DNA of 64,000 bases from Chryseobacterium sp. CH25 (GTDB taxonomy: Bacteria > Bacteroidota > Bacteroidia > Flavobacteriales > Weeksellaceae): assembly GCF_004119455.1 (NCBI RefSeq), contig NZ_NRQT01000005.1:1-64000 (forward strand), given 5' to 3'. The notes under the pieces were generated by a model that was given only the letters and a program-made list of their open reading frames with translations, did no database searches and was not told where the DNA came from. This document shows positions 1 through 8,181 of this stretch, piece by piece. Made by a program: the position numbers and the translations under genes. How positions within the stretch are numbered: the stretch's first letter is position 1; the number at the start of each line of letters is the position of its first letter.

Positions 1-13
1 CCGGTTCCCGCTA
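1..13 (+). tRNA. 3' end of an upstream initiator tRNA-Met (partial, cut by window edge)
   Basis: Bases 1-15 are identical to bases 113-127, which span the T-arm end, acceptor strand and discriminator A of the complete initiator tRNA that follows. The window therefore opens inside a tandem copy. A 7-bp hairpin (22-28 with 34-40) lies in the 39-base spacer between the two copies and may be a processing signal. No CCA is encoded. Confidence 0.8.
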
Positions 14-52
14 CTAAGTTAAGTGCTTTCGGTAAGCACTCTAAAAATACAC

Positions 53-125
<73 letters not shown>

Positions 126-132
126 CTCAACG

Positions 133-164
133 AGAGAAGTAATTTTATATTGCTTCTCTTTTTT
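133..164 (+). terminator. Rho-independent terminator after the tRNAs
   Basis: AGAGAAG (133-139) pairs with CTTCTCT (153-159), extended by a T-G and an A-T pair, and is followed by six or more T. It closes the tRNA transcription unit. Confidence 0.75.
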
Positions 165-243
165 ATTTCCTGTTGTTAATCCCCTTCATATATTTCCCTG
201 ATTATATATATAGATGCATAATTCTGGCAGCATCTTTATCATT

Positions 244-530
244 GTAAGCAAAACGAAGCAATCTCAATTTTGAAAATGGGTTGGAAATCGCAAAGTCGCA
301 AAGTTTTTTTTGATAGTTACTGTTTTTAAGGCGCCAGGATTTTATCTCCGATAAAATTGTACGATACAAACTACATTATTGTGATTACCATAAAATTGTA
401 GTTACCATAAAACATTTGTGTATCTGTGACAAAAAATAAAGTAGATCATTGCTGATAATCTTGGATTCTCTTGCGCCTTAAAAACATTCTTTATTATTAA
501 TTCTTTGCGGCCTTGCGTTTTCTAACCTAA
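244..530. repeat. Long imperfect palindromic intergenic repeat, copy 1
   Basis: The left arm (about 244-360) contains GCAAAACGAAGCAATCTC, AAATCGCAAAGTCGCAAAG, CTGTTTTTAAGGCGC and ATTTTATCTCCGATAAAAT. The right arm (about 470-530) carries the inverse, with CTTGCGCCTTAAAAACA and GCGGCCTTGCG. The arms are separated by about 125 bases. Related copies lie at 36.1, 39.9 and 41.2 kb. The 126-757 gap otherwise holds a terminator, a second inverted repeat (570-686) and no credible gene. Confidence 0.8.
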
Positions 531-569
531 ATAATTCTCGTAGATTTTGCAGATGCCTGAATAAAATAA

Positions 570-686
570 TTGCCACAAATGCACGAATAATTTTATTTAC
601 ACATAAAACCAATGTATCTATGTGGTTATAACACACTCTTTGATGCATAGGCTCTCGATGCTTATTTATTCGTGGATTTGTGGCAA
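570..686. repeat. 21-bp inverted repeat around a 75-base loop
   Basis: The sequence starting TTGCCACAAATGCACGAA at 570-590 is repeated in inverse orientation at 666-686 with a single mismatch. It sits downstream of the methyltransferase gene (which reads leftward) and may serve as its 3' end structure. A similar but weaker arrangement lies at 62047-62112. Confidence 0.7.
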
Positions 687-757
687 AAAATATTGTGTCT
701 GCTTCTAACTTCGGGAATCCTGCTGAAATCTTTGGAGATCCGGAAATTCAGAAAACA

Positions 758-1564
758 TTAATCATTTTTCTTTGTAGCAACTACAGAATAAACCATTGGA
801 ATTTTATCTTCCAAATGAGCTATCCTGTATTTTTTAGGCTCAAATTCAATGGTTCCATTGAAACAGTTGTAAGGAGAATAATCAAATTCATCCAGACCAT
901 TGATTTCAAGCCCGTTTTTGATTAAACTGTTCATTACCTCGCTTAACCCATGGTTCCATGTTACTGTAGATTGAGTGATATCTGCGTTTCTGTCAGCATA
1001 AGTTCCGCTTGTTGTTTCTACAATAGCTCCTGAATTAAAATATCTGTATCCTACAGTTTCAAAATTGTCATCAAACATCCAGACAACCGGATGGAATTCT
1101 ACAAATACAAATTTTCCACCTGGTTTTAGAAAATGAGAAATAACTTTTGCCCATTTGTCCAGATCCGGTAACCAGCCAATGGTTCCATAGCTGGTAAACA
1201 CAATATCGAATTGTTTGTCTAAGTGATTAGGCAGGTCGTAAACATCACTGCAGATAAATTGGGCATTTGAATTCGTATCACGTGCCATCTGTTGGGCACT
1301 TTCAATGGCTTTATCCGATAAATCAATTCCTGTAACTTCTGCTCCAAGCCTGTTTAGAGAAATGGTGTCCTGCCCGAAATGGCATTGTAAATGTAAGACC
1401 GACTTTCCTTTTAAATCTCCTAACAGATTCAGTTCAATATCATTTAGTGAAGTTTTTCCCTTCAGAAATCCGTCAACATCATAAAATTCTGAATTGATAT
1501 GAGCTTCAGTTTTGTTATTCCATGAGTTTCTGTTGATTTCTATATAATTGTTTTCTGAGTTCAT
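758..1564 (-). CDS. Class I SAM-dependent methyltransferase
   Basis: This is a soluble 268-residue protein with a Rossmann methyltransferase core. Motif I is degenerate but clear at residues 56-66 (VLHLQCHFGQD). The acidic residue that would bind the SAM ribose is D81, at the end of strand 2 (GAEVTGID). A post-I stretch DIVFTSYGTIGWL and LKPGGKFVFVEF (strands 4-5) follow. The substrate cannot be told from sequence; family members methylate small molecules such as quinones or metabolites. It has no signal peptide. It reads away from the downstream Ada/oxygenase pair with about 50 bases between starts and stops, so it may share their leftward transcript. The start at 1564 is the first ATG of the open frame and fits family length. 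Confidence 0.88.
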   Translation of the reverse strand: MNSENNYIEINRNSWNNKTEAHINSEFYDVDGFLKGKTSLNDIELNLLGDLKGKSVLHLQCHFGQDTISLNRLGAEVTGIDLSDKAIESAQQMARDTNSNAQFICSDVYDLPNHLDKQFDIVFTSYGTIGWLPDLDKWAKVISHFLKPGGKFVFVEFHPVVWMFDDNFETVGYRYFNSGAIVETTSGTYADRNADITQSTVTWNHGLSEVMNSLIKNGLEINGLDEFDYSPYNCFNGTIEFEPKKYRIAHLEDKIPMVYSVVATKKND

Positions 1565-1616
1565 TTTGTAAATTAGTTTTTGATCATATGAAAGTTACTA
1601 ATTTACACAAATTTTA

Positions 1617-1877
1617 TCATTGCCTTAAATAATAGGGAAGTTGGTATTTCCATTGCTGATACTTTTCCTTCATACAATGGCCACAAGGACGGTATCCATT
1701 TTGTAAAGCCTCAGCTTCATTTGTAAAGAAAACCCTGTTTTTCTTTTTTATTCTTTTCCCTGATTTACAGTTTAGTAAACCATATATTTTCAGGTTTTTA
1801 TTTCCGGCCAGGCGAATTTCCTGTTTTCGTATTTTACTTCTCAGTTCAGCATCTGAAAGTTGTGAATGCAGGTGCAT
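1617..1877 (-). CDS. Stand-alone Ada-type metal-binding domain protein
   Basis: The 86 residues match the N-terminal zinc module of Ada (methylphosphotriester DNA repair) and nothing else. The signature GYRPCGHC (residues 61-68) follows NRVFF and EAL, as in Ada. C37 sits where the methyl-accepting cysteine lies. The second cysteine of the classical first pair, four residues later, is K41 here, so only C37, C65 and C68 remain of the four zinc ligands; H67 could be a substitute. No HTH or methyltransferase domain follows. The gene sits 85 bases downstream of a 2OG-Fe(II) oxygenase gene on the same strand, which points to a DNA-alkylation or metal-related role. Function is inferred from the fold and the neighbour only. 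Confidence 0.8.
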   Translation of the reverse strand: MHLHSQLSDAELRSKIRKQEIRLAGNKNLKIYGLLNCKSGKRIKKKNRVFFTNEAEALQNGYRPCGHCMKEKYQQWKYQLPYYLRQ

Positions 1878-1962
1878 AAATTTAGTATAGGTTTAAATTG
1901 GATTAAATGATAATAGTGAGTTTTCCGTTTAAGAATAACTTCCAGTCTCAGGTTTCGTACTT

Positions 1963-2676
1963 TTAATTTTCAGCATCATGGAAAATAATTCCCAATGCAT
2001 AACGTTTTCCTGTTTTTAATTCACTTACACCATGTTTCATGTTGACTCTATAATATCCTTTTGTTCCTTTTTCTGGTTTAAAATTGGTGGTAAATATGAG
2101 GATATCACCTTTTTTAGGCTTTAAAACAATAGCTTTGGATTGTGCTCTTGGAACCTGCTGAGTAAGGACAAATTCTCCACCTGTAAAATCCAGTTCCGGA
2201 TCGCTAAGCATCAATACAATCTGAATAGGAAAATAAAGGTTACCATATAAATCCTGATGCAAAGTGTTGAAGCCACCTTCTCCATACTTCAAAATCAAAA
2301 CAGTAGCTTTTAGTTGATTGTTGGAATGGCATTGCTCTAAAAAACTCTGATGCTCCAATGGAAAAGAGAGATCTATATTCAAAGCTTTAAACCATGTGTT
2401 GGCAATGGGAGCAAGATATGGATAGATCCTGGTACGCAGGGTCTGAAGTAATTCCGGTAAGGGATAGTTGAAATATTTATATTCACCCAAGCCAAAACGA
2501 TGACGCGCCATTACAACCGTTTTACGATAGCGTTCAGGTTGATCGTAACCGGAAACAAGACTGTCACATTCTTCATTTGATAATAGATTAGGCAGAACTG
2601 CATATCCGTTATGATGCATAGATTCTGTAATAGACTGCCAGTCTGTATTTTCAATTCTTTGGAGTAAATCTTTCAT
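1963..2676 (-). CDS. 2OG-Fe(II) oxygenase (prolyl-hydroxylase-like)
   Basis: A 237-residue cytoplasmic protein with the double-stranded beta-helix signature of Fe(II)/2-oxoglutarate dioxygenases: the iron triad H140-x-D142 and H215, and R225 as the probable 2-oxoglutarate anchor (HGVSELKTGKRYAL). The N-terminal part has GEYKYFNYPLP and RTRIYPYLAPIANTW, which I recognise from a family of uncharacterised oxygenases often found beside Ada-like genes. The likely reaction is hydroxylation or oxidative demethylation with release of succinate and CO2; the substrate is unknown. The Ada-like gene lies immediately downstream on the same strand. A role in DNA alkylation damage is an inference from that pairing. 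Confidence 0.85.
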   Translation of the reverse strand: MKDLLQRIENTDWQSITESMHHNGYAVLPNLLSNEECDSLVSGYDQPERYRKTVVMARHRFGLGEYKYFNYPLPELLQTLRTRIYPYLAPIANTWFKALNIDLSFPLEHQSFLEQCHSNNQLKATVLILKYGEGGFNTLHQDLYGNLYFPIQIVLMLSDPELDFTGGEFVLTQQVPRAQSKAIVLKPKKGDILIFTTNFKPEKGTKGYYRVNMKHGVSELKTGKRYALGIIFHDAEN

Positions 2677-2869
2677 TGTTTTCTTTTATTGAGCTAAGGT
2701 CTGAAGATGTAGGGAAGTATAAAATCCGGAACGTGCGGTATTTTGGTTGTTGTGGATGTTTTTTAATTGGGCTGCAAGTGCCTGGACTATCTTTATAACT
2801 TAAATCTGGATGGCAGATATAGTCCTGTTTAAAGATACTTTTGCAGTGTTAATCAAAATAAATATAACA

Positions 2870-3316
2870 ATGAATTACACTATTAAAAAAGTGAGTATTG
2901 AGGATCTTAATGAAGCCGCAGAATTATTTAATCTTTACCGTATTTTTTACAGACAGGAATCTGATCTGGAAAAAGGGAAAGCATTTCTTAAAGAAAGAAT
3001 TCTGAACAGTGAATCGGATATTTTTCTTGGCTATGTTGACGGCAAAGCTGTAGGATTTGTACAGCTTTACAAACTATTCCATTATACCAAATTGCAAAAA
3101 CAATGGTTGCTAAGCGACTTGTTTGTACATCCTGATTATAGAGGAAAAGGGCTTTCTGTAGCATTAATTGATCGCAGCAAGCAATGGTGTGAAGAAACCG
3201 GAGCTTGTGGATTAATGCTTGAAACAGAAAAAACAAACGAAATTGGAAATACATTATATCCCCGTTGCGGATTTGAATATGATGGGCTGCACAATTACTA
3301 CCATTGGTGGAAATAG
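2870..3316 (+). CDS. GNAT family N-acetyltransferase
   Basis: A small GNAT protein (148 residues from this start). The acetyl-CoA pyrophosphate loop is at LFVHPDYRGKGLSVALI, preceded by GYVDGKAVGFVQLY (strands 2-3) and followed by GLMLETEKTNEIGNTLYPRCGF, the usual motif B. The frame is open back to an ATG at 2810, but those 20 residues are unlike GNAT starts, and the ATG at 2870 begins MNYTIKKVSIEDLNEA, the normal first strand. A -7-like TACTTTTG (2835-2842) also lies inside the longer version, so 2870 is preferred. The acceptor is unknown. Confidence 0.88.
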   Translation: MNYTIKKVSIEDLNEAAELFNLYRIFYRQESDLEKGKAFLKERILNSESDIFLGYVDGKAVGFVQLYKLFHYTKLQKQWLLSDLFVHPDYRGKGLSVALIDRSKQWCEETGACGLMLETEKTNEIGNTLYPRCGFEYDGLHNYYHWWK

Positions 3317-3435
3317 ATAAAAATAAAGCTGAATGAGATGATAATGCCTTCTGTCATTAGTTATTTATACGTAACAGTAAGTAGTATTACTTCTACAATT
3401 GCCGACATTTAATTCTACAGCTATTCTTTTATGGG

Positions 3436-3457
3436 TAGGGTGCATAACCCTATTTTT
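3436..3457 (+). terminator. Possible terminator downstream of the GNAT gene
   Basis: TAGGGT (3436-3441) pairs with ACCCTA (3447-3452) around a five-base loop, followed by five T. It lies 120 bases beyond the stop codon and the stem is short. The rest of 3317-3594 shows nothing else I can support. Confidence 0.4.
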
Positions 3458-3594
3458 GTACAGCTCTTATAGATCAAGGGTAGGACAGTTGATTCTATAG
3501 AGTTTATGCAAATTATCTCCGCCTTATTTCTACTTTTTCCCCAGGTTTTATGATTAGTACCACAAAACTGCTTTTTGGCGGGGATTTTTGCTAC

Positions 3595-3628
3595 AAAAAA
3601 AGAGAACTGCCAAGCAGTTCTCTTTTTA
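3595..3628. terminator. Bidirectional terminator
   Basis: A perfect 10-bp stem AGAGAACTGC (3601-3610) / GCAGTTCTCT (3614-3623) has a three-base loop, an A-run before it and a T-run after it. It can end the leftward gene 3650-4231. Confidence 0.85.
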
Positions 3629-3649
3629 TATTGTTAAGGTGTCATCTTT

Positions 3650-4231
3650 TTATTGAGCAAGTTGAGCATAAGGTGTTAACTTATTATCATCACTCATTGT
3701 AGTTCCAAGGAATTCTCTTTTCTGATCTGCTTTCATTCTTCCTGCAGCATCGTTGGCATTAAAGTAAGCCTCGGTAAGTTTTGTGGCAATATCAGCCGGT
3801 TTGAAATCAAATTTAGTATCACCTTCTACCCCTAAATATCCGTTCTTTCTGGTAAGGTTAGAAATATAGTTGTTATAATTGATGAATGTATTTCTAAGAT
3901 ATTGAGTATGGTATTCCATACATTTTTTAGCTTTCTTGGAAGAATTGTTCATGATACAGTTCTTCATATTGTTTCTGTATAAAAACCATTCAGATTCTAA
4001 GATGCCATATTCTTTTCCCAGTGCTGTTTTTCCATTGATGACGATATTATTGTCGCCCTCTTTTGTCGCGATAGCCTGAAGATGTTGAATGACCAATGGA
4101 ACTGTAGCTTCAATTTTAGATTTAGTCTCCTTTAACATGCTAAGATCAGCAGCCGGAGATTTTTTCTTTTGTGCTGTAGTAAAGTTAAAAATGAGCAGCA
4201 GTAGTACAATCAGTAAATTATATCTTTTCAT
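3650..4231 (-). CDS. Exported protein of unknown function
   Basis: I do not recognise this 193-residue protein. It starts with a clear signal peptide (KRYNLLIVLLLLIF, then TTAQ at about residue 20), so the mature part is periplasmic or surface-exposed. The rest is hydrophilic, helix-rich and lysine-rich. It has one cysteine pair around residues 91-104 (NCIMNNSSKKAKKCMEY) that might form a disulfide. There are no enzyme motifs. It is monocistronic: a bidirectional terminator lies 27 bases after the stop, and a 458-base AT-rich gap separates it from the divergent PepSY gene. Confidence 0.75.
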   Translation of the reverse strand: MKRYNLLIVLLLLIFNFTTAQKKKSPAADLSMLKETKSKIEATVPLVIQHLQAIATKEGDNNIVINGKTALGKEYGILESEWFLYRNNMKNCIMNNSSKKAKKCMEYHTQYLRNTFINYNNYISNLTRKNGYLGVEGDTKFDFKPADIATKLTEAYFNANDAAGRMKADQKREFLGTTMSDDNKLTPYAQLAQ

Positions 4232-4689
4232 GAGAAATTTTTAAGGCACTAAAATAAATATAATTTCCCGGTTTTAACAAATTCATTTTACTTTTATTTA
4301 ATAAAATTTAACAAATTTTCAATATAAACTCTTCATGTTTGTATAAATGATGTTTTTAAGGCATTTGTGGTAGTTATTTTTTTATAAAATTTCTTAATAA
4401 TAAATAAATTTGATGTCTTTGTTGAATGTTCATATTTAAATTACCAAATTATACATACATCATTTTGATTCTAAAAACTTAAAGTGATCTTCAAATATTC
4501 AAGTGAAGATTTGAAGGTTATTTTTCATAATTCAATCTTTTCTTTGCCGTAATCTAATATCAGTTCTTATAAATCCTAATAAAAATCAGGTTTTCAGGTG
4601 AAATAAAGTTCTCTCGCTGTTTAGAATTATTGTAAATAAAGTTATATTTGCAATTCCTTTATTTTTAATAAGACTAAATAACGATAGAA
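4232..4689. other. AT-rich divergent intergenic region
   Basis: This is a 458-base gap between divergent genes with no plausible coding frame. TATATTTG at 4643-4650 matches the Bacteroidota -7 element TAnnTTTG and could drive the PepSY gene, but no clear -33 TTTG lies at the usual distance. No riboswitch or Fur-like palindrome could be made out with confidence. Confidence 0.45.
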
Positions 4690-5898
4690 ATGCAAGAGAC
4701 TGGTAAAAAGAAATCCAAGGGTACCTTTAAAAAATATATTCTGAAAGCTCATTTGTGGCTAGGACTACTTTCCGGCATTATTGTGTTAATAGTTTCTCTG
4801 TCAGGGGCATTTTTTGTTTTCAATGAAGACATCACTGCTGCATTGCGTAAGGAAGATATTTTTCATGGAGAGAAAGATATTCAGCATAAGAAACCTATCC
4901 CTTTACATACATTGAAAGATCTGGTTAATGCGCAGCTTAAAAATGAAATTGTAAAATCAGATGAAGTAACCATTCCTATCGACCCGGCCCGTTCCTATCA
5001 ATTCGGATTGATTAAAGGTAATCCTGAAGGCTGGAATCACTTCAACAGTATTATTATCTATAAAAATGTTTATGTAAATCAATATACCGGAAAAGTACTT
5101 GCTATATATGATGTAAAAAATAATCCATTCTTTATCTGTATGGCTTTGCACCGTTCGCTGTTGCTTAGTGATAAAATAGGAGGTACTATTGTAGGAGTAT
5201 CTACTATCATATTCGTAGTGATGCTGATTACCGGAATTATCTTATGGTGGCCAAAGAATAAAAAGATGCGTAAACAGCGCCTATGGTTTCAGTGGGAGAA
5301 GGTAAAAGGTTGGCGACGCAAGAATTACGACGTACACAATATTCTTGGGTTTTATTCTTCCTTTTTGGCCATTATTGTGGCTATTACCGGTATTATGTAT
5401 TCGTTCCGTATTACCCAGATGTGGGTATATGTGATTCTTAATGGATTTTCTTCAGCTACACCGGATTTCAGTAAATACAAAACAACAGCTCCGGAATCTG
5501 TAGAAACAGCAACTACAATAGACAGAATTATAGAACAGGTAAAAATTTATTATCCGGAAGCCTATTCTTTTGGCGTTGACCTGGAAGATCATGCCGAAGC
5601 AGATCATAAACATGAAAGCTTAAGTATTTGGATTAAAGAAAAAGAATTTACTTATGCTGAATCTTCCATGATGATTTTTGATGAGCATTCGGGGAAATTA
5701 CTGTTTAACCGGCCACATGAAAGTAAAGCTATGGCTGAAAGAGCTACGGATGCTACTTATGATTTGCATGTGGGAGCCTTCTTCGGAATGCCAGGGAAAA
5801 TATTAGCATTTATCATGAGTTTATTCTGTGCCTCATTACCTGTAACCGGATTTATGATCTGGTGGGGCAGGAAAAATAAAAAGAAAACAACAACCTAA
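4690..5898 (+). CDS. PepSY-associated transmembrane protein
   Basis: A 402-residue inner-membrane protein of the PepSY-TM type. Four membrane segments are visible: residues about 20-43 (LWLGLLSGIIVLIVSLSGAF), 160-187 ending LITGIILWWP, 215-240, and a last one ending VTGFMIWWGRK. Periplasmic PepSY-like stretches lie between them. Conserved histidines sit next to the helices (AHLWLG, LHRSLL, YDVHNILG, DLHVG), as expected for heme- or metal-linked members. Family members act in siderophore or heme iron reduction and use. The receptor gene follows 11 bases later in the same operon. The C-terminus is rich in lysine, normal for the cytoplasmic end. Confidence 0.9.
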   Translation: MQETGKKKSKGTFKKYILKAHLWLGLLSGIIVLIVSLSGAFFVFNEDITAALRKEDIFHGEKDIQHKKPIPLHTLKDLVNAQLKNEIVKSDEVTIPIDPARSYQFGLIKGNPEGWNHFNSIIIYKNVYVNQYTGKVLAIYDVKNNPFFICMALHRSLLLSDKIGGTIVGVSTIIFVVMLITGIILWWPKNKKMRKQRLWFQWEKVKGWRRKNYDVHNILGFYSSFLAIIVAITGIMYSFRITQMWVYVILNGFSSATPDFSKYKTTAPESVETATTIDRIIEQVKIYYPEAYSFGVDLEDHAEADHKHESLSIWIKEKEFTYAESSMMIFDEHSGKLLFNRPHESKAMAERATDATYDLHVGAFFGMPGKILAFIMSLFCASLPVTGFMIWWGRKNKKKTTT

Positions 5899-5909
5899 AC
5901 CCATTATTC

Positions 5910-8033
5910 ATGAAGAAACACTATATATGGCTACCATTAATGGCGAGCCTGAATGCTTACGGGCAAACGGAAAGCCAAAACGATTCTTTGCAGACGGAAA
6001 AAGTTTCAGAGATTAGCGGCATCGTAGTAAAAGGAAACAAAGCGGTTTTTCAGCAGAAAGCTGATAAAATGATTTTTAATGTGGAAAACAGTGTATTGTC
6101 AGACGGTACTACTGTATTGGAAGTTCTTGGTAAAACACCTGGAGTGGTGGTTTCGCAGGAAGGTGAACTATCTTTGCGCGGTAAGAAAGGAGTAAGTGTA
6201 ATGATTAATGGTAAGCTGAGCTCCCTTTCAACGAAGGAACTGGCTAACCTGCTGCGCTCTACAAATTCTACACTGGTGAAAAATATTGAAATTATTGCCA
6301 ATCCTTCGTCCAAATATGACGCTGCGGGAAATGCAGGGATCATTAATATTGTGCTGAAAAAAAGTTCACTGGAAGGCCTTAGCGGGAATTATTATATGAA
6401 TGGTGGAAGAGGACGTAAGAACAGAGTTAATACAGGATTAAGCTTGAATTATACTCATAAGAAACTATCTCTGCATGGGGATTATAGCTATACTTTCCGT
6501 GGTGAAGAAGAAAGAAGGGATTTCAGCCAGGTTTTCTTTGATGAAAAACAGCCTCAGCTGATGACCCGCAGAACCGATCAGAATTCAACGACCAATGAGC
6601 CATTAACGTCCAATAATTTTAAAGTAGGTGCAGACTATGCTTTCAGTGATAAAACAAGTATTGGAGCTTTATTCGATGCTAAAATAGGAAGATATGAAGA
6701 TTTTTCAAAAGGTGAAAACAGGATATTTCAACCCGTAGATAATTTGTTTGCTCATGTGCTTTCGGATAATAAAAGCAAAGAAAACTGGTATGACTATACT
6801 TATAATGTAAAAGGAACACACATCTTCAATGATAAGGATTATAAGGTGGATGTGGATCTGGAATATGAAACTTCACGTTTTTCTTCCCGCCAGAATCAGC
6901 TTTCGGATGCTTTGGTAAACCAAGGGACAGAGCCGTTTAACAATAGGAGAGGGAGCATTGCTTCCCGTCTGAAAGTCTTCAATGCAAAGGTAGACTTTAC
7001 CCTTCCTTTTAGTGAAAAACATAGCTTGGAAACAGGGTTAAAATCTACCATAAAGTCTAATAATAATCCTTCGGAGTATTCTATACAGCAGGGGGAAGAA
7101 TGGATCAACGATGATAAAGCAAGTAACGAATATGTATACAAAGAACAGATTCATGCATTGTATGCGAACTATAAGCTTAATTTAACGAAATGGACATTCC
7201 AGTTGGGACTGAGAACGGAAATGACCCATACAGATATTAATCAGAAAACGTCTCAGGAACAAAGAAAGAGGGATTATACGAATCTGTTTCCAAGTGCATC
7301 TGTCAAATATCAGGTGAATGATCAGCATGGGTTTTATGCATCATACAGTAAAAGGATCAACAGACCGAGCCATTTTGATCTGAATCCTTTCCGTTTTTAC
7401 GATGATCCATTCAACTACTGGCAGGGGAATCCTAATTTAAATCCAGAGTTTACCCATGCCACAGAGTTAGGATATACTTGGGGAAAATACATTATAGCAT
7501 CCGCTTACTTCAGTGTAACCAATGATGTAATGACTGAAGTTTACAACTATCAGCCGGATACAGGGATTTTAGTGAAAACTCAGGATAATCTGAACAAATC
7601 TTATGTATATGGAGCCAATATAACGGCTACTACAAAGCTTTTCAACTGGTGGTCACTTACTTCGATGTTTAATATTTTCAACAATGAGTATAAGGGGAAT
7701 TACCAGAATTACTCAGTAAACAGCTCACAGCTGGCATTTACATTGAATGCCCAAAACAGTTTCAATATTGTAAAAGGGATGAAAGCAGAGGTGAATGGAC
7801 AATATTTTTCAAAATCAAATATCGGTTTGTTTATTCGCGATGCTTACTTTGATCTTACATTGGGTGTTTCAAAAACATTATGGAAGGATAAAGCAACTGT
7901 AAAATTAGCCGTAACAGATTTACTAAAAACCAATAATTACAGGGTAACAGGTGATAATTTCAGTTCCACTATCCGACAGAGATATAATTTGGATAGCCGT
8001 GTAGTAACTCTATCATTTAACTATAAGCTTTAG
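5910..8033 (+). CDS. TonB-dependent receptor / outer-membrane beta-barrel family protein
   Basis: A 707-residue outer-membrane protein with a signal peptide ending about residue 19 (NAYGQ). The plug domain lies at roughly 60-150 (PGVVVSQEGELSLRGKKGVS, then NPSSKYDAAGNAGIINIVLKK), and a long barrel ends in FNYKL. The N-terminal carboxypeptidase-like domain that many relatives carry is missing or reduced to a short linker, so this is one of the shorter members. The late ASYSKRINRPSHFDLNPF and YWQGNPNLNPEFT stretches are typical of the outer-membrane beta-barrel family common in Bacteroidota. With the PepSY protein encoded 11 bases upstream, iron-complex uptake is the likely role. The ligand is not known. 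Confidence 0.88.
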   Translation: MKKHYIWLPLMASLNAYGQTESQNDSLQTEKVSEISGIVVKGNKAVFQQKADKMIFNVENSVLSDGTTVLEVLGKTPGVVVSQEGELSLRGKKGVSVMINGKLSSLSTKELANLLRSTNSTLVKNIEIIANPSSKYDAAGNAGIINIVLKKSSLEGLSGNYYMNGGRGRKNRVNTGLSLNYTHKKLSLHGDYSYTFRGEEERRDFSQVFFDEKQPQLMTRRTDQNSTTNEPLTSNNFKVGADYAFSDKTSIGALFDAKIGRYEDFSKGENRIFQPVDNLFAHVLSDNKSKENWYDYTYNVKGTHIFNDKDYKVDVDLEYETSRFSSRQNQLSDALVNQGTEPFNNRRGSIASRLKVFNAKVDFTLPFSEKHSLETGLKSTIKSNNNPSEYSIQQGEEWINDDKASNEYVYKEQIHALYANYKLNLTKWTFQLGLRTEMTHTDINQKTSQEQRKRDYTNLFPSASVKYQVNDQHGFYASYSKRINRPSHFDLNPFRFYDDPFNYWQGNPNLNPEFTHATELGYTWGKYIIASAYFSVTNDVMTEVYNYQPDTGILVKTQDNLNKSYVYGANITATTKLFNWWSLTSMFNIFNNEYKGNYQNYSVNSSQLAFTLNAQNSFNIVKGMKAEVNGQYFSKSNIGLFIRDAYFDLTLGVSKTLWKDKATVKLAVTDLLKTNNYRVTGDNFSSTIRQRYNLDSRVVTLSFNYKL

Positions 8034-8037
8034 AATA

Positions 8038-8070
8038 ATCCTTGTCAAGGTTTTAAACCTTGACAAGGAT
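8038..8070. repeat. Near-perfect 33-bp palindrome
   Basis: Two 16-base arms, ATCCTTGTCAAGGTTT and its inverse, flank a single central base. Each arm also holds a smaller palindrome, CCTTG-T-CAAGG. It starts five bases after the receptor stop codon. It has no long T-run, so it looks like an interspersed palindrome, not a plain terminator, although it may protect the mRNA 3' end. Confidence 0.8.
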
Positions 8071-8100
8071 GGGAAGCTTAATAGTGATAGTCTAAGCATA

Positions 8101-8136
8101 AAAAAACGGTTCTCAAAATGATTGAGAACGTTTTTT
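8101..8136. terminator. Bidirectional terminator between convergent receptor units
   Basis: GTTCTCAA (8109-8116) pairs with TTGAGAAC (8122-8129), with six A before and six T after. It can terminate both the rightward receptor unit and the leftward DUF4374 unit. Confidence 0.85.
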
Positions 8137-8181
8137 ATGAAGTAAAAATCTTATGTTTTCTATGAAATTGATAAACTCTAA

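Noticed and set aside
680..925. 81-codon open frame on the plus strand
   Set aside because: It lies mostly antisense inside the methyltransferase gene and begins in a repeat; the translation has no recognisable pattern.
2810..2869. Upstream start for the GNAT protein
   Set aside because: The extra 20 residues do not fit GNAT starts, and a -7-like box lies inside.
4232..4689. Fur box or riboswitch before the PepSY gene
   Set aside because: AT-rich sequence gives many weak matches; none has convincing symmetry or conserved elements.
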